A stretch of 17,495 bases of DNA from Planctomycetota bacterium (GCA_012519365.1 JAAYQH010000092.1:1-17495), one strand, 5' to 3'. Shown: positions 6,272 through 12,744, counted from the first letter of the stretch. Notes: a model not told the origin generated them from the sequence alone. Numbers and translations: made by a program.

Positions 6272-9100
6272 ATGGCTAAGGCGAAGGCTAAGGCAAAAAC
6301 AACCAAAAAAGCGGCAACCCAAAAGAAAACTGTCGCAAAGAAACCGGCGAAGATGGTCTATTTCTTTGGCGGAGGCAAGGCCGACGGCAACGCCCAGATG
6401 AAGGAATTGCTGGGCGGCAAGGGTGCCAACCTGGCAGAAATGGCTTCGCTTGGTGTGCCGGTTCCTCCAGGCTTTACGATCACCACCGAAGTATGCACCT
6501 ACTACTACGCCAACAACCGAAAGTATCCGCCGGGTCTGAAGGAAGAAGTGCAAAAAGCTCTGGCCAAGGTGGAGCGGATTATGGGCAAAAAGTTCGGCGA
6601 CCCGAAAAACCCGCTTCTGGTCAGTGTGCGTTCCGGTGCTCGCTCGTCGATGCCCGGCATGATGGAGACCGTGTTGAACGTTGGTCTGACCAGCAAGACC
6701 ATTCCCGGCATGATCGAGCAAACCGGCAATGAACGCTTTGTGTATGACGCCTACCGTCGTCTGATTATGATGTACTCAGACGTTGTGATGGAAAAGGCCG
6801 AAGGCATCGAACCCGAAGATGATCAGGGCATTCGACGTCAGCTCGAAAAGCTGATGGACGAGATGAAAAAACGCAAAGGCTATCTCAACGATGTGGATTT
6901 GACCGCAGAGGACCTCAAAGAGTTGTGCGAACAATTCAAGGCCAAAGTCAAAGAAGTCCTCGGCAAACCTTTCCCTGATGACGCGATGGAGCAACTGTGG
7001 GGCGCGATCCATGCGGTGTTCGCCTCGTGGAACGGCAAGCGTGCTGTCAGCTATCGTCGCATCGAAGGCATCCCGGATGAATGGGGCACAGCGGTCAACG
7101 TTCAGGTGATGGTCTTTGGCAATATGGGTGAAGACAGCGCCACGGGTGTGGCCTTTTCGCGCAACCCCGGCAACGGCGAAAATAAATTCTACGGCGAGTA
7201 TCTGGTCAACGCCCAGGGGGAAGATGTGGTGGCCGGCATTCGCACACCGGCTCCGATCAACAAAGAATCGCAATCCGAACACAATAAGCATCTGACGACC
7301 CTCGAAAAAGGCATGCCCAAACTGTACAAGCAGTTGGTGGCCATCAAGAACAAACTCGAAAAGCACTACCGCGATATGCAGGACATCGAGTTTACCATCG
7401 AAAAAGGGCGGTTGTGGATGCTGCAGTGCCGTGTAGGCAAGCGGAACGGCCCGGCGGCGGTACGGATGGCGGTCGACATGGTCAAGGAACGGCTGATCAC
7501 CCCGGCAATCGCTGTAACCCGTGTTACGCCTTCGCAATTGGATGAATTGCTGCATCCGATTATTGACCCCGTGGCTGAAAAAGAGCATCCCGTTCTGGCT
7601 ACCGGTCTTCCGGCCGGTCCCGGCGGGGCATGTGGACAAATCGTATTTACGGCCACCGATGCCGTTAAATGGGCCGCTGAAGGCAAGAAAGTTATTCTGG
7701 TCCGCGAAGAAACCAACCCTGAAGACGTTGAAGGCATGCGCGCCGCCGAGGCGATTTTGACTGCACGCGGCGGAATGACCAGCCATGCCGCACTCGTTGC
7801 TCGCGGCTGGGGTAAATGCTGCGTCGTCGGCTGCGGTGACCTGCACATCGATTACCGAAAAAAGCAGGCCCGTGTCCATGACACCATCCTGAACGAAGGC
7901 GACTGGATCACCCTCAACGGCACCAAGGGCACCGTCTATGTCGGGCAGCTTCCGATGATGGATCCCGGCGAGGAAAACAAAGTGCTGATGGACTTCCTGA
8001 AGATTTGCGACAAATGCCGCACGCTGGGCATTCGCACCAACGCTGACACACCCGAAGACGCTGCCAAGGCCAAATCCTTTGGCGCCGAAGGCATCGGTCT
8101 GTTCCGCACGGAACATATGTTCTATGGCGAAGACAGCGATGAACCGCTGTTCTATCTGCGCAAGATGATCCTGTCCAAGACCACCGAGGAACGCCGCCAG
8201 GCGCTCGACAAACTTGAACCGTATGTCAAGAAGGCCATCAAGGGCACCCTTGCAGAAATGGACGGCATGCCGGTAGTCATTCGTCTGCTCGATCCGCCGC
8301 TGCATGAGTTTGTCCCGCATGATGAGGCCAAGCAGAAAGAACTGGCCAAGTCGCTGAACGTCGATATGGCCGAGTTGGTCAAACGGTTTGAGAGTCTCGA
8401 TGAGGTCAACCCGATGATGGGACATCGCGGCGTGCGTTTGGGCGTAACCTATCCGGAGATTACCGAAATGCAGGTACGGGCGATTTATGAGGCCGCTGCT
8501 GAACTGAGCAAGGCGGGCAAAAAGCCCTATCCGGAAATTATGATTCCGGTAACCTGCGATGTCAACGAGCTCAAGGACCAGCAGGTTATCATCGATCGCG
8601 TTTATAAGGAAGTGCTCGCGAAGCATAACCTGCGCAGACTCAAGACCATGACCGGTACGATGATTGAGATTCCACGTGCTACGCTGCTGGCGGGACAATT
8701 CGCTGAAGTCGCTTCATTCTTCAGCTTCGGCACCAACGATCTGACGCAGATGACGTTTGGCTTCAGCCGCGACGATGCGGGCGGCTTCCTGCCGGCTTAT
8801 ATCAACAAGGGCATTCTCCCCGGCGACCCATTCCAGAGCATCGACGAGAAGGGTGTGGGTGAGTTGATCCGCATTGGTATCGAACGCGGACGCGCGACCA
8901 ATCCGAACCTTGAAATCGGTATCTGCGGCGAGCACGGCGGCGACCCGGCCAGTGTGGAGTTCTGCTTCCTGGCAGGGATGGATTATGTCAGTTGTTCACC
9001 GTTCCGTGTACCGATCGCCCGCTTGGCCGCTGCTCAGGCCGCCGTCAAGCACGGTCGGGTCAAAACCACCGGCGCGAAAAAGACCACAAAGAAGAAATAA
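6272..9100 (+). CDS. ppdK: Pyruvate, phosphate dikinase with lysine-rich terminal tails
   Basis: Cytoplasmic enzyme interconverting pyruvate + ATP + Pi with PEP + AMP + PPi. ATG 6272 (942 residues) is preceded by AGGAG at 6258-6262. Domains in order: nucleotide-binding domain (LLGGKGANLAEMASLG, VPPGFTITTEVC, RSGARSSMPGMMETVLN); swivelling phosphohistidine domain with GGMTSHAALVARGWG, catalytic His505; and the PEP/pyruvate TIM barrel with GLFRTEHMF, FSFGTNDLTQMTFGFSRDD and GICGEHGGDPASVEF, catalytic Cys885. Thr503 in GGMTSH is the residue modified by the PPDK regulatory protein where that exists. The enzyme is longer than the usual roughly 875 residues: about 27 Lys/Ala/Thr-rich residues precede the conserved start (MVYFFGGGKADG), and the C-terminus ends GAKKTTKKK. 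It is a single-gene unit with its own promoter and terminator. Confidence 0.97.
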   Translation: MAKAKAKAKTTKKAATQKKTVAKKPAKMVYFFGGGKADGNAQMKELLGGKGANLAEMASLGVPVPPGFTITTEVCTYYYANNRKYPPGLKEEVQKALAKVERIMGKKFGDPKNPLLVSVRSGARSSMPGMMETVLNVGLTSKTIPGMIEQTGNERFVYDAYRRLIMMYSDVVMEKAEGIEPEDDQGIRRQLEKLMDEMKKRKGYLNDVDLTAEDLKELCEQFKAKVKEVLGKPFPDDAMEQLWGAIHAVFASWNGKRAVSYRRIEGIPDEWGTAVNVQVMVFGNMGEDSATGVAFSRNPGNGENKFYGEYLVNAQGEDVVAGIRTPAPINKESQSEHNKHLTTLEKGMPKLYKQLVAIKNKLEKHYRDMQDIEFTIEKGRLWMLQCRVGKRNGPAAVRMAVDMVKERLITPAIAVTRVTPSQLDELLHPIIDPVAEKEHPVLATGLPAGPGGACGQIVFTATDAVKWAAEGKKVILVREETNPEDVEGMRAAEAILTARGGMTSHAALVARGWGKCCVVGCGDLHIDYRKKQARVHDTILNEGDWITLNGTKGTVYVGQLPMMDPGEENKVLMDFLKICDKCRTLGIRTNADTPEDAAKAKSFGAEGIGLFRTEHMFYGEDSDEPLFYLRKMILSKTTEERRQALDKLEPYVKKAIKGTLAEMDGMPVVIRLLDPPLHEFVPHDEAKQKELAKSLNVDMAELVKRFESLDEVNPMMGHRGVRLGVTYPEITEMQVRAIYEAAAELSKAGKKPYPEIMIPVTCDVNELKDQQVIIDRVYKEVLAKHNLRRLKTMTGTMIEIPRATLLAGQFAEVASFFSFGTNDLTQMTFGFSRDDAGGFLPAYINKGILPGDPFQSIDEKGVGELIRIGIERGRATNPNLEIGICGEHGGDPASVEFCFLAGMDYVSCSPFRVPIARLAAAQAAVKHGRVKTTGAKKTTKKK

Positions 9101-9130
9101 TCGCTTTGTTGGGATTATAAATCACCTGCA

Positions 9131-9163
9131 GGGTGCGACGGTTCTTCCGCCGCACCCTTTTTT
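9131..9163 (+). terminator. Intrinsic terminator of ppdK
   Basis: GGGTGCG (9131-9137) pairs with CGCACCC (9151-9157); after one mismatch CGG pairs with CCG around a TTCTT loop. Six T follow (9158-9163). It starts 30 bases after the ppdK stop. Confidence 0.9.
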
Positions 9164-9242
9164 GTCTCTGTGAAGCCGAATCCGTTCGGTTTACCCCACG
9201 TTCCGAAGGTGACGTCTACGGCGGCAGATAAGTAAGCGATTG

Positions 9243-9265
9243 ACACTTCTGAGAAAAGAAAGTGT
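9243..9265. repeat. Small inverted repeat between ppdK and the 3D-protein gene
   Basis: ACACTT (9243-9248) pairs with AAGTGT (9260-9265) around an 11-base loop. It lies between two terminators, where no gene is visible. Function unknown. Confidence 0.3.
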
Positions 9266-9311
9266 TCGGTAAGTCGCAATAGAGGCAAGAGTACATCTTT
9301 TACTGAGTTGC

Positions 9312-9341
9312 AAAAAAGGCCGCAATATAGCAATCGCGGCC
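9312..9341 (-). terminator. Intrinsic terminator of the 3D-domain gene
   Basis: On the reverse strand GGCCGC (9341-9336) pairs with GCGGCC (9323-9318) around a 12-base loop, followed by six T (9317-9312). It lies about 35 bases beyond the stop of the gene at 9377. Confidence 0.85.
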
Positions 9342-9376
9342 GAAAAGTGTGTTATGGGGTATGCATGCCCGTAATA

Positions 9377-10003
9377 TCAGTTCTCCCGTACCAGCACATC
9401 AAGGGTCCGTGTCCCCCATTTTTGGGCCACGGCATGGGCGTTGAAAAACACATCAAGCCGATCGCCTTTGATGACCCGTCCGCGGTCCATAACCTTGACG
9501 GGCTGATTGTCATTGTACCCCGGCACGATCATTTCCGTGCCGAAACGGTACTTTTTATCTGCCGCAACGAACACATCACCCCATTGGATTCGGTGATTAC
9601 AGGCGGTAACGCCGTCTGAAAACTTTCCGCAGCATTTGGAACACGGGCAATAGGCTGTGACCCGCATCCTGACCACCCGCCATCGTTGGTCGTTATTCAC
9701 CACCGCATAGGCGCTGTCTGTGTCCTCCTCGGCCAGCAACACCAGTAGCCGTTCTTCATCATCATTGACGTTACTGGCATTGCTTGCGGACGACATCTCA
9801 TCCGGTTTTGTGATGTCTGGGTAAAACGGTGTCTCCGTCTCGTTCGGAACCATCGCACGCAAGTAAATTGTCCCGTCGGCGATGGCCAATGTCATACAAC
9901 AGAGCAGAACAAGCACAGATACTCCCGCCGCTGCCCATCCGGCGATGCTGAACCCATAGGGCTTCTCGCCCTGCGGACGCAAGGTTTTCTGCTGCTGAGC
10001 CAA
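9377..10003 (-). CDS. Membrane-anchored 3D-domain protein (predicted cell-wall lytic enzyme)
   Basis: 208 residues starting at TTG 10003-10001; GGAAAGG (10018-10012) is spaced 8 bases upstream and no ATG fits. Residues 21-43 form one membrane segment or uncleaved signal anchor. A low-complexity Asp/Ser/Asn linker (about 53-95) leads to the C-terminal 3D domain (about 111-205). This begins MRVTAYCPCSKCCGKFSDG and carries the name-giving acidic residues D173, D181 and D184 in VMDRGRVIKGDRLDVFF. The 3D fold is the double-psi barrel found in MltA-type lytic transglycosylases and resuscitation/stationary-phase autolysins, so a role in peptidoglycan remodelling is inferred. The Cys cluster (C119, C121, C124, C125, C135) may bind metal or form disulfides. 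It is a single-gene unit with a structured leader (see 10142-10166 and 10037-10052). Confidence 0.85.
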   Translation of the reverse strand: MAQQQKTLRPQGEKPYGFSIAGWAAAGVSVLVLLCCMTLAIADGTIYLRAMVPNETETPFYPDITKPDEMSSASNASNVNDDEERLLVLLAEEDTDSAYAVVNNDQRWRVVRMRVTAYCPCSKCCGKFSDGVTACNHRIQWGDVFVAADKKYRFGTEMIVPGYNDNQPVKVMDRGRVIKGDRLDVFFNAHAVAQKWGTRTLDVLVREN

Positions 10004-10036
10004 TTGTCAAACCTTTCCAAAAAACCGTATTCAGGC

Positions 10037-10052
10037 GGACTTGCACAAGTCC
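10037..10052. repeat. Palindrome in the leader of the 3D-domain gene
   Basis: GGACTTG (10037-10043) and CAAGTCC (10046-10052) form a near-perfect palindrome about 34 bases upstream of the TTG start on the reverse strand. The 10-base word AAACCTTTCC occurs at 10009-10018 (the ribosome site read in reverse) and again at 10055-10064, on either side of it. It could be an operator or a leader hairpin masking the ribosome site. Confidence 0.4.
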
Positions 10053-10141
10053 TTAAACCTTTCCACGCGAACCGACCTCTGTTCGGCTCCAGACCTGTCC
10101 GGTCATTATTTGAAAGGCCTTCCATGGCACAGTAAAACACA

Positions 10142-10166
10142 AAAGCCCCACTCAGTCTGGGGCTTT
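10142..10166. terminator. Bidirectional intrinsic terminator-like hairpin with no adjacent gene
   Basis: AAAGCCCCA (10142-10150) pairs perfectly with TGGGGCTTT (10158-10166) around a 7-base loop. T-rich tails follow on both strands (CTATTT forward; TGTGTTTT reverse). No recognised gene ends here in either direction, so it either ends an unannotated transcript or acts as an attenuator in the 3D-gene leader. Confidence 0.75.
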
Positions 10167-10238
10167 CTATTTAATGGGAGCATATCAAGTCAAATTCTAA
10201 AAGTCAAGTAGCAAGATCGTAAAAATCATCCAAAGCGT

Positions 10239-10270
10239 CCTATAAAATAGGCGTTTTCAGAGCTGAAAAC
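10239..10270. repeat. Two back-to-back short hairpins
   Basis: CCTAT-AAA-ATAGG (10239-10251) is followed after one base by GTTTTCAGAGCTGAAAAC (10253-10270), an 8-bp inverted repeat with a 2-base centre. No flanking gene explains them. They could be protein sites or part of a small structured RNA. Confidence 0.4.
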
Positions 10271-10494
10271 AAGGATATTTTCAAATAACTAAAAATTACA
10301 GGAATTAAAGACTCCTTTTGTAGGTCAATTTTGGGCAATAAGGAGCCAATAGAACCCATTCAACCCAGGTGCGATATCCCGCCTTTGGTTTGAAAAGTCG
10401 CCTTCACATAGAAAGGGGAATCTGACACGTCAATGTACGACCTGTCGGGGACTATAAGGGATAAAAGAAGTGATGCTGCGGTTTAGCGAGCCGC

Positions 10495-10508
10495 GGGCAT
10501 CCATGCCC
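10495..10508. repeat. GC-rich palindrome in the gene-poor region
   Basis: GGGCAT (10495-10500) and ATGCCC (10503-10508) flank two C. The surrounding GCGGGC...GCCCAC extends the symmetry imperfectly, like a dispersed REP-type element. Only one copy is visible in this window. Confidence 0.3.
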
Positions 10509-10718
10509 ACGACCCTTAAAATACCCACAAGATGTTTTTCGGCCGATCAGCGCGCAAAAACTCATCTTTGTGTCATTTGATAAAAATGCCGGAAACGCCT
10601 CTTTGTTTTTTCACGTCGGCCTCCTCTGGATTCATATTATACGCCCATGGATTATACCGCCCGCCAAAACAGGTTCAAGCGGAAATTCATGGATTTTTGA
10701 AAAAATCTCAACATAAAA

Positions 10719-10808
10719 TTACTTTCGACGAGAGGCAATAAAGACCATCACTGCCACAATCAGCACAATAACAAGCACCTCATGTGAACTTAACATCACA
10801 GCGATCAT
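10719..10808 (-). CDS. Possible 29-residue single-pass membrane peptide
   Basis: ATG 10808-10806 opens a short frame ending at TAA 10721-10719. The product has a short N-terminus containing SSHE, then a continuous hydrophobic helix of about 16 residues (VLVIVLIVAVMVFIAS), then a basic end RRK. This is a clean membrane-helix layout with positive charges at the C-terminus. The start of the helix is loosely like the first helix of TatA (acidic residue before the helix, F and basic residues after it), but the frame stops where TatA would continue. A convincing Shine-Dalgarno sequence is absent (only GGGGCGGG upstream), and an internal ATG would give 25 residues. Small membrane peptide, TatA relic or chance frame are all possible. 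Confidence 0.25.
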   Translation of the reverse strand: MIAVMLSSHEVLVIVLIVAVMVFIASRRK

Positions 10809-10917
10809 CGCATACCCGCCCCTGTATGTGTCATAGTCCTGTTCATTAAAATCATTATGCCTTTCTTGTCCGGCTGGTCAAGGACTAATTTGACCTGTCG
10901 AGTTATTCTGATTTTAT

Positions 10918-10946
10918 TTGTTCTTAAGATGGGGCGGCGGTATAGT
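10918..10946 (+). promoter_or_regulatory. Promoter candidate of the SNase-like secreted protein
   Basis: TTGTTC (10918-10923), a 17-base spacer and TATAGT (10941-10946, five of six). Transcription would begin near 10953, giving a leader of about 124 bases. The -35 box matches only in its first three bases. Confidence 0.45.
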
Positions 10947-11076
10947 ATCATCATTAAATGGTTTAGGGTGAAACGCATACATTGTCGATAGACAAAAAAA
11001 AGGGTGCCCAAAGTGCCGGGGGTTTGACCTGCACGGCGGCAGATTCTATGGCTTCACTATTTGGGGAGAGTTTGAA

Positions 11077-11754
11077 ATGAAGACCGGGCGTTTTTTGAGC
11101 ATGGTTTCAGCGGGCGTTTTTCTGTTGGCCGTGTCGTTGCATTCCCAGTCCGTTGACCCGCCGCCTGAACCGGCTCCAACCTATGGTTCGGTCGAGGTCA
11201 CACGCGTTGTCCAGGTGGAGGCGGCCTGCACGCTGATTTGCGATATCGACGCCTTTCCGCCGGTTGTCGGTCGCCGCATTCCCGTTCGTCTGCAAGGCAT
11301 CGAGATTCCCGCCAAGGGAGTGGTCTCCGGCGACGTAATGGCCTTTCTTCAGCGGCTGCTCATCCCCGAAAACCAGCGAGCACTTCCTGCGATTCTCCTG
11401 AAAGACATCCGTCGCGGCGATACATTTTGTCTCGTGGCCGACATCGAGGTCAATGGCCAGGACCTGGCCGGTCTGCTGGTGGAGAATGGATTGGCCCAAC
11501 GCGTTATTCGGCTGCACACCGATCCTGCTCCACAAGCTGCACCGCCGGCCGCAGCGGCCGAATCGATCAAATCTTCCGGCCAGACCGAGGCCGCCAAGCA
11601 AACCGGCTTTGTCGCCTCACGAACCGGTAAGGTCTTTCATCGTCCCGACTGCTCCCATGCCAAACGCATCGACCCGACCAGGGTCGTCACCTTCCAAACA
11701 CGCGAGCAAGCCGAACAAAGCGGACGACGCCCCTGTAAGACCTGCGCTCCGTAG
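11077..11754 (+). CDS. Secreted SNase-fold protein (probably catalytically inactive) with C-terminal Ada-like Cys/His domain
   Basis: 225 residues. ATG 11077 is preceded by GGGGAG (11063-11068). Residues 1-23 are a signal peptide, followed by a Pro-rich segment (28-35). Residues about 41-145 follow the staphylococcal-nuclease fold: RIPVRLQGIEIP, then DLAGLLVENGLAQRVI. The catalytic residues are missing: no GDT aspartate, Ala in place of the PE glutamate, and Gln in place of the YGR arginine, so a binding rather than nuclease role is inferred. A Pro/Ala linker (150-175) leads to residues about 178-223, GKVFHRPDCSHAKRI...RRPCKTC, a pattern shared with the Ada N-terminal metal-binding fold and often fused to secreted SNase-like domains. 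C192, C220, C223 and H188 or H194 are candidate zinc ligands. It forms a single-gene unit ended by the hairpin at 11766. Confidence 0.78.
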   Translation: MKTGRFLSMVSAGVFLLAVSLHSQSVDPPPEPAPTYGSVEVTRVVQVEAACTLICDIDAFPPVVGRRIPVRLQGIEIPAKGVVSGDVMAFLQRLLIPENQRALPAILLKDIRRGDTFCLVADIEVNGQDLAGLLVENGLAQRVIRLHTDPAPQAAPPAAAAESIKSSGQTEAAKQTGFVASRTGKVFHRPDCSHAKRIDPTRVVTFQTREQAEQSGRRPCKTCAP

Positions 11755-11765
11755 TCGGCGCACAA

Positions 11766-11797
11766 AAAAACCCTTCACGTTATAAAGAAGGGTTTTT
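11766..11797. terminator. Bidirectional intrinsic terminator between the SNase-like and histone genes
   Basis: AAAAACCCTTC (11766-11776) is perfectly complementary to GAAGGGTTTTT (11787-11797), an 11-bp stem with a 10-base loop. T-runs occur on both strands, so it can serve both convergent genes. Confidence 0.9.
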
Positions 11798-11842
11798 AGC
11801 TTACGTTCGGCTCGTGGCCGAAACAGCAACGCTGTTAGCCGT

Positions 11843-12082
11843 TTACAGATCTTGCGGCTTGACGGTGGAGCGGCGATTGGCTTCCGTACGCTTGCAGGCC
11901 GCATCCAGAATCTCATAAATACGGTCGTTCAGAGCGGTCAGAGTCTCGGCCGAACTCATCATTCCCTTGTCTTTGATGTAGGTCTTGACCTTGCTGGCGA
12001 CAACCAGCATTTCTTTCGTGGCGGCCTTTTGGGCGGTTTTTGCTTTGGTGGCCTTCTTTGCAGCAGCTTTTTTCTTTGCCAT
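11843..12082 (-). CDS. Bacterial histone-fold protein with lysine/alanine-rich N-terminal tail
   Basis: 79 residues. ATG 12082-12080 is preceded by GGAGGTG (12094-12088), a strong ribosome site; an upstream in-frame ATG at 12115 lacks one. Residues 1-24 are a tail of Lys, Ala and Thr (MAKKKAAAKKATKAK...) like those of bacterial H1-type proteins. Residues about 26-79 fit a minimal histone fold: helix 1 LVVASKVKTYIKDKG, a loop MMSS, long helix 2 AETLTALNDRIYEILDAACK with RTEANR, then RSTVKPQDL, matching the archaeal loop-2/helix-3 signature (GRKTIKAEDI in HMfB). Helix 3 is truncated at the stop, as in short bacterial histones such as Bdellovibrio Bd0055. It should dimerise and bind DNA as a nucleoid protein. 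The call rests on motif resemblance, not on a search. It is transcribed alone, towards the shared terminator at 11766. Confidence 0.85.
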   Translation of the reverse strand: MAKKKAAAKKATKAKTAQKAATKEMLVVASKVKTYIKDKGMMSSAETLTALNDRIYEILDAACKRTEANRRSTVKPQDL

Positions 12083-12120
12083 AACGGCACCTCCATGTTG
12101 AAATTGACATTCCAATAATA

Positions 12121-12138
12121 TCGACTCTCACGAGTCGA
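12121..12138. repeat. Perfect inverted repeat in the histone gene leader (operator or leader hairpin)
   Basis: TCGACTC (12121-12127) and GAGTCGA (12132-12138) form a perfect 7-bp inverted repeat around TCAC, 39 bases upstream of the histone ATG. It adjoins TATTAT (reverse strand, 12120-12115), which could be an alternative -10 box. A repressor or autoregulatory histone site, or a leader hairpin, would fit. Confidence 0.55.
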
Positions 12139-12155
12139 AAACCAAGATTACAGGT

Positions 12156-12184
12156 ATTTTGAAAAGGTTTTGGCTTTATTTCAA
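12156..12184 (-). promoter_or_regulatory. Promoter candidate of the histone gene
   Basis: On the reverse strand TTGAAA (12184-12179, five of six) and CAAAAT (12161-12156, four of six) are 17 bases apart. Transcription would start near 12149, placing the inverted repeat at 12121-12138 in the 5' leader. Confidence 0.38.
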
Positions 12185-12228
12185 TAAAAAAAATCCCAAA
12201 AATTCACATATTTTGCACCTACAGAGCC

Positions 12229-12234
12229 TATAAT
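12229..12234 (+). promoter_or_regulatory. Perfect -10 box (TATAAT) on the forward strand
   Basis: TATAAT is exact. The nearest good -35 match, TTCACA (12203-12208, five of six), is 20 bases away, longer than ideal. It would drive transcription towards the DUF2007-like gene, but a hairpin with a T-run follows almost at once. Confidence 0.35.
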
Positions 12235-12242
12235 CGTTAAAT

Positions 12243-12286
12243 TTGCAAGTTTTATGCCGGTCTTCAGCCGCTTGCAATGTTTTTTT
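12243..12286 (+). terminator. Terminator-like hairpin upstream of the DUF2007-like gene
   Basis: TTGCAAG (12243-12249) pairs with CTTGCAA (12271-12277); a smaller CGG/CCG stem can form inside the 21-base loop, and seven T follow (12280-12286). No forward gene ends upstream, because the SNase-like gene already stops at 11797. It is therefore an attenuator or the end of a very short RNA. Confidence 0.5.
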
Positions 12287-12408
12287 ACGTCTTTTGTCGG
12301 CTTTTTGGTTAATCACGTCCGGTCTCTTACCGATTTAAAGTCCATCAATCGTGGCCATCAGGGCCATTGAATTAGCCAGTGCTATCCTTTTTTGCGGAGA
12401 GCAATGCG

Positions 12409-12744
12409 ATGAATCGAAAGACTCGAAAACGAACGACAGTCCTGAAAGACTATGTCACCGTGGCATTTGCCGAAGATATGGATCTGGCTCGCGAGTACAG
12501 CAACTTGCTGGCCCAGAACGATATCCCTTCGGTGCTCAAAAATCTGGGGAAATTCCAGCAGGACGGCCAAAGCGGTGTCGCGGTGATGGTACCGGAAGAA
12601 TTTCTCGATGAGGCCTACGTGTTGATCAGCGAGGAAGCGTCGTATGACGATTTCTTCGATGCCGCTTTCAGAGACCACGGCTATAGCGACCAGGAACAAC
12701 ACGATCCTTCCTTTTACGACGAGGACGAGGACAATCTGTTCTGA
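12409..12744 (+). CDS. Small DUF2007-like protein
   Basis: 111 residues. ATG 12409 has GGAGA (12395-12399) nine bases upstream; an in-frame GTG at 12379 has no ribosome site. The body (about residues 15-80) has the pattern of DUF2007-type proteins: a strand (DYVTVAFAEDM), a helix (AREYSNLLAQNDIPSVL), then GVAVMVPEEFLDEAYVLISEE. Such domains are annotated as putative signal-transducing modules, with no experimentally known role that I can cite. The C-terminus is strongly acidic (YDEDEDNLF). No membrane segment or catalytic motif is visible. It is followed by an arginine-rich small protein, with which it may be cotranscribed. Confidence 0.7.
   Translation: MNRKTRKRTTVLKDYVTVAFAEDMDLAREYSNLLAQNDIPSVLKNLGKFQQDGQSGVAVMVPEEFLDEAYVLISEEASYDDFFDAAFRDHGYSDQEQHDPSFYDEDEDNLF

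Larger units (their letters stand above)
10167..11076. other. 910-base region without a recognised gene
   Basis: AT-richer than its surroundings. Frames at 10532-10741 (+) and 10805-11011 (-) have atypical translations, no ribosome sites and no family resemblance. The region holds two adjacent hairpins (10239-10270), an imperfect GC palindrome GGGCAT-CC-ATGCCC (10495-10508), a possible 29-residue membrane peptide gene on the reverse strand (10719-10808) and the promoter of the gene at 11077. Confidence 0.55.
12083..12408. other. Divergent AT-rich control region between histone and DUF2007-like genes
   Basis: 326 bases without a gene, rich in A- and T-tracts (for example eight A near 12186-12193). 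It contains a reverse promoter candidate for the histone gene, a perfect inverted repeat in that leader, a forward TATAAT box, and a terminator-like hairpin followed by seven T. Confidence 0.6.

Noticed and set aside
6776..8698. A 640-codon open frame on the reverse strand opposite ppdK
   Set aside because: It mirrors the codon structure of ppdK, has no ribosome site and reads as a Phe/His/Leu-rich non-family protein, whereas ppdK is unmistakable.
9240..9245. TTGACA as a forward -35 box
   Set aside because: No acceptable -10 box lies 16-18 bases downstream and no forward gene follows; the nearby sequence is better explained as a small inverted repeat.
9798..10046. A GTG-started 82-codon frame overlapping the 3D-domain gene
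   Set aside because: It overlaps almost entirely in another frame, and the 3D-domain product is clearly the real one.
10532..10741. A 69-codon forward frame in the gene-poor region
   Set aside because: No ribosome site, unusual composition and no recognisable pattern.
10805..11011. A 68-codon reverse frame
   Set aside because: It runs across the promoter of the next gene, has no ribosome site and its translation shows no domain.
10953..11076. A known riboswitch (c-di-GMP or fluoride type) in the leader of the SNase-like gene
   Set aside because: I compared remembered core motifs and found only short chance matches, no consistent fold.
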